From NCBI GenBank assembly GCA_903926855.1, contig CAIYKV010000105.1, positions 1 through 64,000 on the forward strand: a DNA stretch of 64,000 nucleotides, in the 5' to 3' direction. Numbering within the stretch: position 1 is the first letter of the stretch; each line of letters starts with the position of its first letter. This stretch comes from an uncultured Bacteroidota bacterium. Its GTDB lineage: Bacteria > Bacteroidota > Bacteroidia > Chitinophagales > Chitinophagaceae. The position numbers and the translations under genes were made by a program. Shown here piece by piece: positions 44,054 to 52,446 of this stretch. Below the pieces are notes generated by a model. The model was not told where the DNA came from. It ran no database searches and saw only the letters and a program-made list of their open reading frames with translations.

Positions 44054-44959
44054 TTAATTTTTTCCATCCAGTATTACGGGAGTTTTTCCGCCACCCATAA
44101 TAATTACTTTGGCATTGGGTGAAGTGATCAATCCTTTCATTACCTGAATTTGTTCATATTGTAATTGTTTATCTCCAAGTCCTGAACTAATGATTTTTTG
44201 ATAATCAGCAATACCCTGGGCTTCTACTCTTTTTCTTTCCGCTTCCTGTTTTTCTTTCTGTAATACGAATTCCATTTTCTGTGCATCTTGTTCTGCTTTG
44301 ATTTTTTCTTCAATAGAACTTTTTACTGTAGTCGGAAGGGTAATATTTCTAACCAACAATTGCTCAAGCACCAAACCTCTTTTTTTGAAATCTTCTTCAA
44401 TACTTTTAAAAATTCTTCCTTGAAAAAGATCTCGTTTGGTTGAATACAGGTCAATAGCAGTAAAGTAAACTGAGTTATCCCTGATTTTAGTACGGGTTAA
44501 CGGGCGAACGATTTTATCGCGATAATCCATACCGGTTTCTTTGACAATTCTCGGGGCTTCTGTAGCAATCACCCGATATAATACGGTAAGGTCAATGACT
44601 ACTTCCAGTCCATCAGCTGTTAGTACACGTATGGCATCATCGCCTGCTTTATCACCCTCATCATGCACACCACTCATGGTATAGTTCTGGGTTTTGATAT
44701 CAACGATCTTTACATCAACCAGCGGGTTTACAAAATTCAAGCCACTGGTAAGTACCTCATCGTCAACTTTACCAAAAAGTGATTTTACGCCGATTTGCCC
44801 GGCATCAATCTGCTTGATACAGGAGGTCAAAAAGCCTATTAAGCCCAGTGCCAGGCCTGCAAAACGAAGACCAGTAGCAACTTTATGCAGGTCTTCTCTT
44901 TGTGTTCTTAAAATGATCCCGGCAATAACAAGGATTAAACCGAATATGATAAGTGCCAT
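44054..44959 (-). CDS. SPFH/Band 7 (prohibitin-like) membrane protein
   Basis: A 301-residue protein with two short hydrophobic segments at the N-terminus (about 2-18 and 28-46), then an SPFH domain (about 50-215) with the prohibitin-type VKSLFGKVDDEVLTSGLNFVNPLVDV, and a long charged coiled coil (EEKIKAEQDAQKMEFVLQKEKQEAERKRVEAQG). It ends in a Gly-rich hydrophobic tail (KVIIMGGGKTPVILDGKN). Band 7 proteins oligomerise into rings at the membrane and often regulate proteases such as FtsH. Single-gene unit, with an NTF2-like gene upstream on the same strand. Confidence 0.92.
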   Translation of the reverse strand: MALIIFGLILVIAGIILRTQREDLHKVATGLRFAGLALGLIGFLTSCIKQIDAGQIGVKSLFGKVDDEVLTSGLNFVNPLVDVKIVDIKTQNYTMSGVHDEGDKAGDDAIRVLTADGLEVVIDLTVLYRVIATEAPRIVKETGMDYRDKIVRPLTRTKIRDNSVYFTAIDLYSTKRDLFQGRIFKSIEEDFKKRGLVLEQLLVRNITLPTTVKSSIEEKIKAEQDAQKMEFVLQKEKQEAERKRVEAQGIADYQKIISSGLGDKQLQYEQIQVMKGLITSPNAKVIIMGGGKTPVILDGKN

Positions 44960-45016
44960 TGTATATAGATTTAGATTGTTTCAAGTATTAGTCGCAGGAA
45001 ATTATAAAATATTACA

Positions 45017-45436
45017 TCAACTGCTATGGTCAACCACAATTACCCATTCCCCCTTTATCTTTTTGAATAGTAAAGTATAATATCCACTTAGGTTTCCAAT
45101 GGTTCTTTGTAGCATAAATTTGCCCACTACAAAGTAGGTGTCTGCAGATAAAGGCTGGACTTTTAGTATCTCAAAAGCCAGTTTTCCCATTACAATTGTA
45201 TCCGGATAGTTTTTTTTATAGTTAGCAAGAGTAGTGGCATATCCGTATTTAGGCCCTGATTTCCCTAAAAATAAAAGGCTGTCATTTTCCCAGTAACCTT
45301 TCATGAATCCGTCGATATTGCCTTTATTCCATTCGGTAATCTGGTGAGTTAAGATGTTTCGGATAGCTTGTTCGTCTTTATTCTGGGCATTGGCAGATAA
45401 AGAGAGCAGTATAAAAAAACTGATTAGGTATCTCAT
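45017..45436 (-). CDS. Exported NTF2-like/SnoaL-fold protein (DUF4440 type)
   Basis: A 139-residue exported protein: signal peptide to about residue 18 (SLSANAQ), then a small alpha-beta cone. The core shows AIRNILTHQITEWNKGNIDGFMKGYWENDSLLFLGKSG and a closing GYYTLLFKKIKGEWVIVVDHSS, the standard DUF4440/SnoaL-like pattern. Members bind hydrophobic ligands or are small enzymes; no catalytic residue can be pinned here. The ATG at 45436 has a TACTATTG box just 5-12 bp upstream. The last residues approach the SPFH start with 57 bp between. Confidence 0.82.
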   Translation of the reverse strand: MRYLISFFILLSLSANAQNKDEQAIRNILTHQITEWNKGNIDGFMKGYWENDSLLFLGKSGPKYGYATTLANYKKNYPDTIVMGKLAFEILKVQPLSADTYFVVGKFMLQRTIGNLSGYYTLLFKKIKGEWVIVVDHSS

Positions 45437-45440
45437 AGTG

Positions 45441-45448
45441 CAATAGTA
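45441..45448 (-). promoter_or_regulatory. Candidate -7 box of NTF2-like gene, near-leaderless
   Basis: The minus strand reads TACTATTG, one base off TAnnTTTG, followed by CAC, and ends 5 bp before the ATG. If real, transcription begins at the start codon. Confidence 0.2.
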
Positions 45449-45562
45449 AGCTGTTAAGCTACTTAAAATTTCGCTGTTAAATTTTTTCTGGGTTAGTTTT
45501 TACTGATTGTATGCTAATCGCTTAGCTAAACCGACTATTATTAGGAACTCTATTGGTAACCT

Positions 45563-46228
45563 TTAACGTTTTTCTGCTCTAATCATTTCTCTTTTACCTC
45601 TCGGCCCAGGTATTTTGGTAACCAAAAACCCCGCTGCAGTCATGTCGTGGCGCACACTGGATTTGCTACAATAGGTAAGCAGTATACCACCTGGTAATAG
45701 AACAGATAATAGTTTTTCAAAAACCGGTTTTGTCCATAGCTCTGGTTGTACAGATGGGGCAAAAGCATCGAAATAGATGCAATGGAACAAACCGGCTTCT
45801 GTAAAATCGAGTAAGGAGATCTTTTTTTTATGGAGGGTGAATACTTTACTTAAAGAATTTTCCTTTTCCCATGCACAAGTATGAATTTGTGTAAACTCCG
45901 GCTGCATGGATAACAGCGTGCCATAATTTAAGGAACTAGGTTCAGAATCTGACAGGGGAAAGGGTTCTAGACTGGTAAAATGAACCGACTTATTGCATTG
46001 GCTGGCAGCCTGCCAACTTAGTAGAGCGTTTAACCCGGTGCCAAGTCCTATTTCAAGAACACGAATGGTTTCAGTTGGTTTTGCTGAAAGTAATACAGAT
46101 AATCCTGGATTAATAAATACCTGCATACTCTCCTGGAGTGCACCATGTTTACTATGATAAGTTACCTGTAACTCAGGTATGGAAACGGTATGAGATCCAT
46201 CTGCGGTTAATTCGATTTCTCTGCGCAT
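45563..46228 (-). CDS. mnmD: tRNA 5-methylaminomethyl-2-thiouridine34 methyltransferase (stand-alone MnmD)
   Basis: A 221-residue SAM-dependent methyltransferase. The start (REIELTADGSHTVSIPEL...TYHSKHGALQES) and motif I (VLEIGLGTGLNALLSW) are typical of the N-terminal half of MnmC. The acidic CIYFDAFAPSVQPELWT is the characteristic post-motif IV segment. It catalyses the final methylation of nm5s2U34 in the wobble base of certain tRNAs. The FAD-dependent MnmC2 domain is absent, as is common outside Gammaproteobacteria. A TAGTTTTG -7 box lies 44 bp upstream. It is divergent from the glycosylase gene. Confidence 0.92.
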   Translation of the reverse strand: MRREIELTADGSHTVSIPELQVTYHSKHGALQESMQVFINPGLSVLLSAKPTETIRVLEIGLGTGLNALLSWQAASQCNKSVHFTSLEPFPLSDSEPSSLNYGTLLSMQPEFTQIHTCAWEKENSLSKVFTLHKKKISLLDFTEAGLFHCIYFDAFAPSVQPELWTKPVFEKLLSVLLPGGILLTYCSKSSVRHDMTAAGFLVTKIPGPRGKREMIRAEKR

Positions 46229-46271
46229 ATTTCCGCGTTTTCCTTTTAGTAGCTAACTTATTACGGGCATA

Positions 46272-46279
46272 CAAAACTA
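46272..46279 (-). promoter_or_regulatory. Candidate -7 box of mnmD
   Basis: The minus strand reads TAGTTTTG, a full TAnnTTTG match, with TTTG 16 bp upstream (46296-46299), shorter than the usual 19. Leader about 38 bases. Confidence 0.35.
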
Positions 46280-46332
46280 AGATTTCTTTTATGCTCAAAG
46301 ATGATAAACCGTCTTTTGCCTAACTTGGCTGA

Positions 46333-46938
46333 ATGGAATATGTAAAGCATTTGCAAAAGGACAAAAAACTGGCCATTACGATTGGAAAGGATTTGCATGA
46401 ACTAAAATTGCATCCAAATATTCCCGTTCGAATGATGGCAAGCATTATCAGCCAGCAATTGAGCACAAAAGTAGCCAGGGTGATTTTTCAACGTTTTCTG
46501 GATTTGTATAAAGGGAAAGAGCCGAAGCCCCAACAAGTATTTGATACTCCTGCTGAAGTACTTCGGTCTATCGGGCTTAGTAATGCAAAAGTGAGTTATG
46601 TGCATAATGTAGCTGCTTTTTGTATTGAACATAAGATAACAGATAAAAAATTGCTGAAAATGAGCAATGAGGAAATCATCGACCTGCTTGTACAGATTAA
46701 AGGTATAGGAAGATGGTCTGTTGAGATGTTACTGATGTTTACACTTGGCAGGGAGGATGTATTTGCTGTTGATGACCTGGGTATTCAACAGGCCATGACC
46801 AAGATATATAAACTGGAACACCTAGATAAAAAATCGCTAAAAGAAAAAATGCTCAAATTGTCTGACAAATGGAGCCCGTATCGAACCTATGCCTGTTTGC
46901 ATTTATGGAAGTGGAAAGACAATACTCCGAATGCCTAA
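46333..46938 (+). CDS. AlkA-like HhH-GPD DNA glycosylase
   Basis: A 201-residue DNA-3-methyladenine glycosylase. The helix-hairpin-helix reads IKGIGRWSVEMLLMF (122-136), and the catalytic Asp lies in FAVDDLGIQQA (Asp147/148). The N-terminal part carries the MASIISQQLSTKVARVIF segment typical of AlkA and yeast Mag1. There is no C-terminal Fe-S cysteine cluster, separating it from EndoIII/MutY. It removes alkylated purines and leaves an abasic site. No Ada or AlkB gene is nearby. The ATG at 46333 is preceded immediately by TAACTTGG, another possible -7 box. Confidence 0.9.
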   Translation: MEYVKHLQKDKKLAITIGKDLHELKLHPNIPVRMMASIISQQLSTKVARVIFQRFLDLYKGKEPKPQQVFDTPAEVLRSIGLSNAKVSYVHNVAAFCIEHKITDKKLLKMSNEEIIDLLVQIKGIGRWSVEMLLMFTLGREDVFAVDDLGIQQAMTKIYKLEHLDKKSLKEKMLKLSDKWSPYRTYACLHLWKWKDNTPNA

Positions 46939-47010
46939 CATACCGGGTCTATTTATGATTAGTAAGGTTTTTCTTATCCATAGTAACTGCTTTCTAACGA
47001 TAAATCCTGG

Positions 47011-49596
47011 TTAAGCTGAATTTCTGGCTGCATTAATAATACCAAACATGCTTCGCGTAATTAATTTTTCATAGGTTTCTTTCAATACCGGTGAAATATC
47101 CTGGTGGTGAATCTGGTGCAGTGCATATTGCTGTATGGTTAACAAAGGCAATACTATTTTATCTCGCATTTGTATAGATGCCCGTGCTGTTTTATCATCC
47201 TGCATCAATTCGGTGGTGTCTGACAACTCTAATACAAGGCTGGTTGTAAGATCAAATTCTTTTTTGATTAATTCCCAGATTGGTCCATATTGGGGATTTT
47301 CCTTAATATATTGGGTTAAAGAAAATGAGGATTTCAGCATACTCATCATACTGTTATCAATTAATGTACGGAAGAATTGAACATTCCGGAACATGGCTTT
47401 AACATCTTCCCATAAGCCTTTTTCTTTCATTTGTTGTAAGGCAGTGCCTACTCCAAAATAACCCGGTACGTTTTGTTTTAACTGACTCCAGCTTCCTACA
47501 AAAGGAACAGCACGAAGGTCCTCAAATCGTAAGCCCCCACCACCGCCACGTTTGGCGGGTCTGCTGGCAATATTACTCTTGCTATAGTAATCTAATGGAC
47601 TGAACTCTTGGAGATAACTGAGAAAAAGCGGGTGTATTTTGAAAGACTGGTAGGCTTCATAGCTTAGTTTTCCTAATTCATCCAATAAATGCCTGTCATG
47701 TTGGGATAGTTGCATGCGGGTATCTGCAAATAATTCATTGCTGATGCCGGCACTCAATAATTGTTCGAGGTTAAATTGAGAAGACTGGATCGTTCCAAAA
47801 TTGGAAGTAATGGTTTGCCCTTGAACAGTTAACTGAATTTCCTCATTCTCTATTTTATTTCCGAGTGAAGCGTAGAATTTATTGGTTTTACCACCTCCAC
47901 GAGAAGGAGGACCGCCGCGGCCATCAAAAAATTTGGCTTTGATATTATATTTCCGGGAGATGGCAGTCAGGTTTTCTTTGGCGGTATAGATACTCCAGTT
48001 GGCCTGCAGGTAACCACCATCTTTGGTACCATCACTGAAACCTAGCATGATCGTTTGTTGCTGCTGTCGTAATTGCAAGTGTTGATTATAAACAGGCAGG
48101 GTGTATAAATATTCCATGATCTTTTCCGCATCTGCCAGATCATCGATGGTTTCAAACAATGGAATGATATCAATAGTAAGAGTTTCTGATTTCCACCCAC
48201 ATAAGCGAAGCAGCGCATACACTTCCATAACATTTAGAGCAGACTGGCAATTACTGATAATGTATCTTTGACAGCCAGCTTCTCCATTGGTTTGCTGAAT
48301 AGTTTGTATCGCATACATACTCTGGAGGGTGTCTTTAATAATACTGTCTGTAAATAGATCGGGATCAAGCGTATTACTCAGAGAACAGAGGATATTTATT
48401 TTTTCGTCCTGAGAAAAGTTGCTGTAGTTATCCGGTAAAATACCCGGTAAAGATTTTTCTTTTAATTCTTTATCTGCCAGTAAAAGCACTTGTGTATGAA
48501 TACGACTATCCTGTCTGATATCCAGAGATGCGAAATGGGTTCCAAATATTTTCACTTTATGTATCAGACTATCAATCCAGCTTACATACAATGAATGATG
48601 ATGGGAAGTCACCAACAACCGGATTGCACTTAGTTGATCTAGCAGGCCATCTTTACGAATTCTTTTTCCTTCTTCTGGTCTGAACACATTTTCGTATAAT
48701 TCTTCCTCCAAAGCCTGCACAAGCGTTTCTACTCCAGTGAAAGTGAGCCTCCGCTTTAATTTGCGGATATCCCGGTAATAACAAACAATGATGGCGCTTC
48801 GCAAAGCTTCAGCCACTTTAACAGTGGTGGCAGCGTTTACAAATGGGTTTCCATCTCTGTCGCCGCCCGGCCAAAAGCCTAATTCAATAAAAGGGTTATC
48901 ACCATCATATTCATTATTAAAAATCTCGCGTTCAATAAAATTGTAAATATTACCTATTGAATGATACAGGATATTTTCCAGATACCACATCAGGTTAATG
49001 GCTTCATCGTAAGGAGTAGGTTGTTTTTTATTAAAAAACGGAGTAATACCTAACTGTTGAATATACAGGTTAATGGTATGAAAATCATTTCTCGCAATCG
49101 CTTCACTCAGATCATGAATAATACCGAGTACAGATCCCGGATAGAATTGAGTAGGATGTGCAGTAAGGACTACGCGTATTTTGAATTTACGCAATTTACT
49201 TTTTAGTAACTGTGTTTTTCCGGAAAAAGCAGCTTCATTATACAGGGCCTGTAAACTTCCTGATCCGGTAATATTATTCACTGTGGTAAAAGCCGCATCT
49301 TCAATCGCATCAAATAACACAACCTGTCTTTCTATGTACTGAGCAAATTTGAATAAGCGATCCAATTTTTCTGCTTCCGTTTTTACATTGGTATGTTGCT
49401 GAAAAAAATGATCAATGATCTGCATCGGGGTTTTTCCCTCTGCATAACCATCTATACATGCCTGAAGTAATATGGGTAATAACGCCCCTACATTGGCAAT
49501 ACCGGAAAAAGGTAATGCCCCAAACAGGCTATTGTAAATAGTGTATTTATCGGTTACATTCCGCCTGAAATTGTTGATATACTGAGATGATGACAT
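47011..49596 (-). CDS. ppc: Phosphoenolpyruvate carboxylase
   Basis: An 861-residue enzyme forming oxaloacetate from PEP and bicarbonate, replenishing the TCA cycle. Active-site segments are VVLTAHPTQFYPGSV (conserved His), GFSDGTKDGGYLQANW, and the mobile loop FDGRGGPPSRGGGKT with its Arg. Deviations from the enterobacterial enzyme are HPTQ in place of HPTE, GPPSRGGG in place of GSVGRGG, and a C-terminus of ARNSA in place of RNTG; I believe these are normal in Bacteroidota. The gene is monocistronic, converging on the glycosylase gene and diverging from the ECF cassette. Confidence 0.95.
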   Translation of the reverse strand: MSSSQYINNFRRNVTDKYTIYNSLFGALPFSGIANVGALLPILLQACIDGYAEGKTPMQIIDHFFQQHTNVKTEAEKLDRLFKFAQYIERQVVLFDAIEDAAFTTVNNITGSGSLQALYNEAAFSGKTQLLKSKLRKFKIRVVLTAHPTQFYPGSVLGIIHDLSEAIARNDFHTINLYIQQLGITPFFNKKQPTPYDEAINLMWYLENILYHSIGNIYNFIEREIFNNEYDGDNPFIELGFWPGGDRDGNPFVNAATTVKVAEALRSAIIVCYYRDIRKLKRRLTFTGVETLVQALEEELYENVFRPEEGKRIRKDGLLDQLSAIRLLVTSHHHSLYVSWIDSLIHKVKIFGTHFASLDIRQDSRIHTQVLLLADKELKEKSLPGILPDNYSNFSQDEKINILCSLSNTLDPDLFTDSIIKDTLQSMYAIQTIQQTNGEAGCQRYIISNCQSALNVMEVYALLRLCGWKSETLTIDIIPLFETIDDLADAEKIMEYLYTLPVYNQHLQLRQQQQTIMLGFSDGTKDGGYLQANWSIYTAKENLTAISRKYNIKAKFFDGRGGPPSRGGGKTNKFYASLGNKIENEEIQLTVQGQTITSNFGTIQSSQFNLEQLLSAGISNELFADTRMQLSQHDRHLLDELGKLSYEAYQSFKIHPLFLSYLQEFSPLDYYSKSNIASRPAKRGGGGGLRFEDLRAVPFVGSWSQLKQNVPGYFGVGTALQQMKEKGLWEDVKAMFRNVQFFRTLIDNSMMSMLKSSFSLTQYIKENPQYGPIWELIKKEFDLTTSLVLELSDTTELMQDDKTARASIQMRDKIVLPLLTIQQYALHQIHHQDISPVLKETYEKLITRSMFGIINAARNSA

Positions 49597-49797
49597 AATC
49601 TGCTTGCTGGCTTTGAAGTTAACTCATTTATGTTATTTCGAAAGAACAATACATACTGATAAGCCGAGATCAATGATTCACTAATGATTGTTAGTAAACA
49701 AAATATATTTGATTCGTTTTTTTAGTTTATTTGTGAAAACCTTGATTATTCAATTTGGCTAACGAGGGGTTTGGTATATTTATAAAAATTCCACTGC

Positions 49798-50346
49798 ATG
49801 CATCCTGACGACAAGGAATTATTGTTAGAGTTTCGAGACCCATCCCAAAAGGAGCGTGCTTTTACTGCCATTATCAAAAAATATCAGGAAAAACTATACT
49901 GGCATATCAGAAGGATGGTAGTTAACCATGATGATGCGAATGATGTATTGCAAAATATGTTTATAAAAGTGTGGAAGGGGCTGGATAATTTCAGAGAAGA
50001 CAGCCAGCTCTACACCTGGCTATACCGGATCGCTACCAATGAATGCCTTACATTTCTGGAGCAGGAAAAGAAGAGAAGTGTGGTAAGTCTGGAGGATGAA
50101 ATGGACAGCGGTCTGAGTAATAAAGTAAAAGCAGATTCCGAATTTGATGCCAATAAATTGGAATGGAGATTGCAGGTAGCAATACAACAATTACCTGAAA
50201 AACAGAGAGTTGTATTCAATTTGCGGTATTATGATGAAATGCCTTACCAGGAAATGAGCCGGATTTTGGATACCAGTGAGGGGGCTTTAAAAGCCAGTTA
50301 CCATCATGCCGCCAAGAAAATCGAGGAATTCTTAAAAAATTATTAA
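49798..50346 (+). CDS. ECF-type RNA polymerase sigma factor
   Basis: A 182-residue sigma-70 family member with only regions 2 and 4. Region 2 runs about 22-90 with HDDANDVLQNMFIKVWKGLDNF and YTWLYRIATNECL. Region 4 runs about 120-175 with the HTH pattern LPEKQRVVFNLRYYDEMPYQEMSRIL and SEGALKASYHHA. It should be held by an anti-sigma factor until an envelope signal arrives; the candidate is the VPxGYF protein 35 bp downstream. It is the first gene of a three-gene run ending at 51564. I do not see its autoregulated promoter clearly in the 200-bp upstream gap. Confidence 0.93.
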   Translation: MHPDDKELLLEFRDPSQKERAFTAIIKKYQEKLYWHIRRMVVNHDDANDVLQNMFIKVWKGLDNFREDSQLYTWLYRIATNECLTFLEQEKKRSVVSLEDEMDSGLSNKVKADSEFDANKLEWRLQVAIQQLPEKQRVVFNLRYYDEMPYQEMSRILDTSEGALKASYHHAAKKIEEFLKNY

Positions 50347-50381
50347 ACTTGGCAAATAAATAGCAGTCATAAGTATTGAAA

Positions 50382-51167
50382 ATGCAAAAAGCAAGCGAAA
50401 TATCAGTTGAACTATTATCCGTCAGCCCTTTACTGGCTGAAGCGGTAAAAATCAACCCCTATCGGGTTCCCGCCTGGTATTTTGATACGCTTGCTGAAGA
50501 AATAAAGGCAGAAATTTTGATTCCGGTAACCCTGCCCAATTCTGCTTTCTCGGTTCCTGGCGGATATTTTGAAGGATTGGCCGGACAAATCATGGACAAG
50601 GTTTCCAAAGAATCCAATGTTACAGAAACAGACGAGGAATTAGCAGCAATAGCTCCTGTATTATTGTCAATAGGCAAAAGGAATGTGTATTCTGTTCCAG
50701 ATGGATATTTTGAAAAGGATCTGGCGGTTTCAGTGAACCGATTATCGGAAAAGAAGCCAGCCAGGGTGGTAACTTTTCAACACTACAAGCGTTTTATACA
50801 ATATGTTGCTGCGGCTATGGTGGCAGGGGTATTGGTAACCGGTGCATTTATGTATACAGATTCCAGGGCTTACCTGAAAACTGAAAAAGAGAATCATTTT
50901 GGAAATTCTGTTACTGATACACTGAAAGAGGAAAATGCATCTAAAGAAACAGTTGGACAGCAATCGGATACTATTCAGGATACAGAAGAGGAAGCGGCAC
51001 TTATTCCTGAAAATAAAATGGGAGAAAAGAAGTTACATGATTTTAATAAGAAGATCCAATTATTGAGTGATGAAGAATTAAAGCAATACCTGGATGAAAA
51101 CCTGGTTCCAGAACCCATTATTGAGGAATCGGATAGTCTGGAAACGATTGATACAAAGGAAATTTGA
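50382..51167 (+). CDS. Single-pass membrane protein with triple VPxGYF motif, candidate anti-sigma factor
   Basis: A 261-residue protein lying directly after the ECF sigma gene. Three similar segments occupy the cytosolic side: PYRVPAWYFDTLAEEI (26-41), AFSVPGGYFEGLAGQI (55-70) and VYSVPDGYFEKDLAVS (102-117). One membrane helix spans about 130-148, then an acidic periplasmic tail with an amphipathic end (KIQLLSDEELKQYLDENL). No ZAS zinc motif or FecR domain is present. Position suggests an anti-sigma role; the sequence does not prove it. ATG 50382 is used, since the alternative at 50376 is a TTG. Its stop is 1 base from the next start. Confidence 0.75.
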   Translation: MQKASEISVELLSVSPLLAEAVKINPYRVPAWYFDTLAEEIKAEILIPVTLPNSAFSVPGGYFEGLAGQIMDKVSKESNVTETDEELAAIAPVLLSIGKRNVYSVPDGYFEKDLAVSVNRLSEKKPARVVTFQHYKRFIQYVAAAMVAGVLVTGAFMYTDSRAYLKTEKENHFGNSVTDTLKEENASKETVGQQSDTIQDTEEEAALIPENKMGEKKLHDFNKKIQLLSDEELKQYLDENLVPEPIIEESDSLETIDTKEI

Positions 51168-51168
51168 T

Positions 51169-51564
51169 ATGAAAAGATTAGCTACTATAACCTTCGTTAT
51201 TGTTTGGATGTTTGTTGTATCTCCTAATACTATTCATGCCCAGCAACGGGGTGGTAATATTCAGGGATTGCGAATAGAGTTTATCACCAAATATTTAAAG
51301 CTAACGCAGGAAGAAGCTTCATTCTGGACAGTTTTCTATGATTATAATGATGAGGTAAGAAAAGCCAGGACAGAAGCACCGGATGATATTATTACAACAG
51401 AAGAAAAAGTGCTAATTATCCGAAAAAAATACAAGGACGCGTTTAAAAAAATATTGATTTCAGATGATCGTGTATTAAAGGTTTTTACGATAGACCGAGA
51501 TTTTAATAATCTTTTGAAAGCAGAGATGGAAAAAAGAAATGCTGATAAAAAGAATAACCAATAG
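51169..51564 (+). CDS. Exported Spy/CpxP-like small protein, third gene of ECF cassette
   Basis: A 131-residue exported protein: signal peptide to about residue 26 (NTIHAQ), then an all-helical, Lys-rich domain. The segment FITKYLKLTQEEASFWTVFYDYNDEVRKAR resembles the LTxxQ-type helix of Spy/CpxP proteins and of Bacteroidota proteins often labelled sensors of ECF-type sigma factors. The ATG at 51169 starts one base after the preceding stop, so the two are translationally coupled. A longer frame from 51094 overlaps the previous gene and has no signal peptide, so it is rejected. Probable role is sensing or chaperoning envelope stress (inference). Confidence 0.8.
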   Translation: MKRLATITFVIVWMFVVSPNTIHAQQRGGNIQGLRIEFITKYLKLTQEEASFWTVFYDYNDEVRKARTEAPDDIITTEEKVLIIRKKYKDAFKKILISDDRVLKVFTIDRDFNNLLKAEMEKRNADKKNNQ

Positions 51565-51580
51565 CCTGGAATACCTTGTT

Positions 51581-52327
51581 TTAAATAGGGAACACAGGCG
51601 ACTTGATATCATGATAAAAAAGGAAGGTCCATTTTTCTGCTTCACCTTCTAACCACCATTGTTTACGCAGCTCCATACATTTTTTTCCATCATAATCATA
51701 TTTAGCAACAAATCGGCTTTTCATTTGTTGTAATTGTGGTGCTACATCCCCTCCAAAAAAATATTTTTTTCCTGTTTCATCTATCCAAAATACCTGGTGA
51801 TATTTGGAATGCGCTCCTGTTAGCTGGTAGCGAATATAACCGTCAATCAGGCCTTCATCTTCATCTAACCATTCTACCCTGCTGAATTCTGACAAGAGGC
51901 TAAAATAATCAACAGTATATGAAGAGCTGGTTCCCTCCATCGCGAAATTAAACTCTCTTTTTTGAACATAATAAGTTGCATAAGGGAAACTGATAAACCT
52001 TTCTTTACTGGCAGGGTCTTCGAAACTAATTCCTCCGGAATGATCGCGGTGCAAATGACTCATCAGCACTTTTGTAACCTGTGAGGGATTGATTCCCGCT
52101 TTTTCAAGATGATTGTATAAACTTAATTTACCATTGGAATCGGTTAGTCCGAGCCCTGTATCTAATAAGATTACATCGTTCTCTGTAATGAGTACAAAAG
52201 GTTGTATTTCCACCAGCAGGCTACCAATAGGTCTTCTGTTAAGTTCATCCCGGTTAATATCGAACGGAACAAATACTTTGGATTTATCGATGGTAAATGC
52301 TCCTTCTGAAAGCGGGATAACGGTCAT
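51581..52327 (-). CDS. MBL-fold metallo-hydrolase
   Basis: A 248-residue metallo-beta-lactamase-fold hydrolase without a signal peptide. Metal ligands visible are His91, His93, Asp95 and His96 in MSHLHRDHSGG, His173 in LTGAHSKYHQ, Asp194 in FGGDVAP and His239 in FLFYHDIK, so both zinc sites are intact. The layout matches small cytosolic hydrolases of the lactonase/thioesterase type; the substrate is not shown. It ends 17 bp from the end of the ECF cassette in convergent orientation and is followed upstream on the same strand by the rodA end, 119 bp away. Confidence 0.88.
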   Translation of the reverse strand: MTVIPLSEGAFTIDKSKVFVPFDINRDELNRRPIGSLLVEIQPFVLITENDVILLDTGLGLTDSNGKLSLYNHLEKAGINPSQVTKVLMSHLHRDHSGGISFEDPASKERFISFPYATYYVQKREFNFAMEGTSSSYTVDYFSLLSEFSRVEWLDEDEGLIDGYIRYQLTGAHSKYHQVFWIDETGKKYFFGGDVAPQLQQMKSRFVAKYDYDGKKCMELRKQWWLEGEAEKWTFLFYHDIKSPVFPI

Positions 52328-52446
52328 TATTGCTGATTTACTATTCTGGTAAAGATAATACTGTTACTAACTAAATGGGTATCCGTAAATAAAACTGCTT
52401 AGTGATACAAAAATAAACTGAAGAAAATTTTTATCTGGATGTTAGC

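Noticed and set aside
51094-51168. Upstream ATG for the Spy/CpxP-like gene
   Set aside because: Lies inside the preceding gene and would bury the signal peptide.
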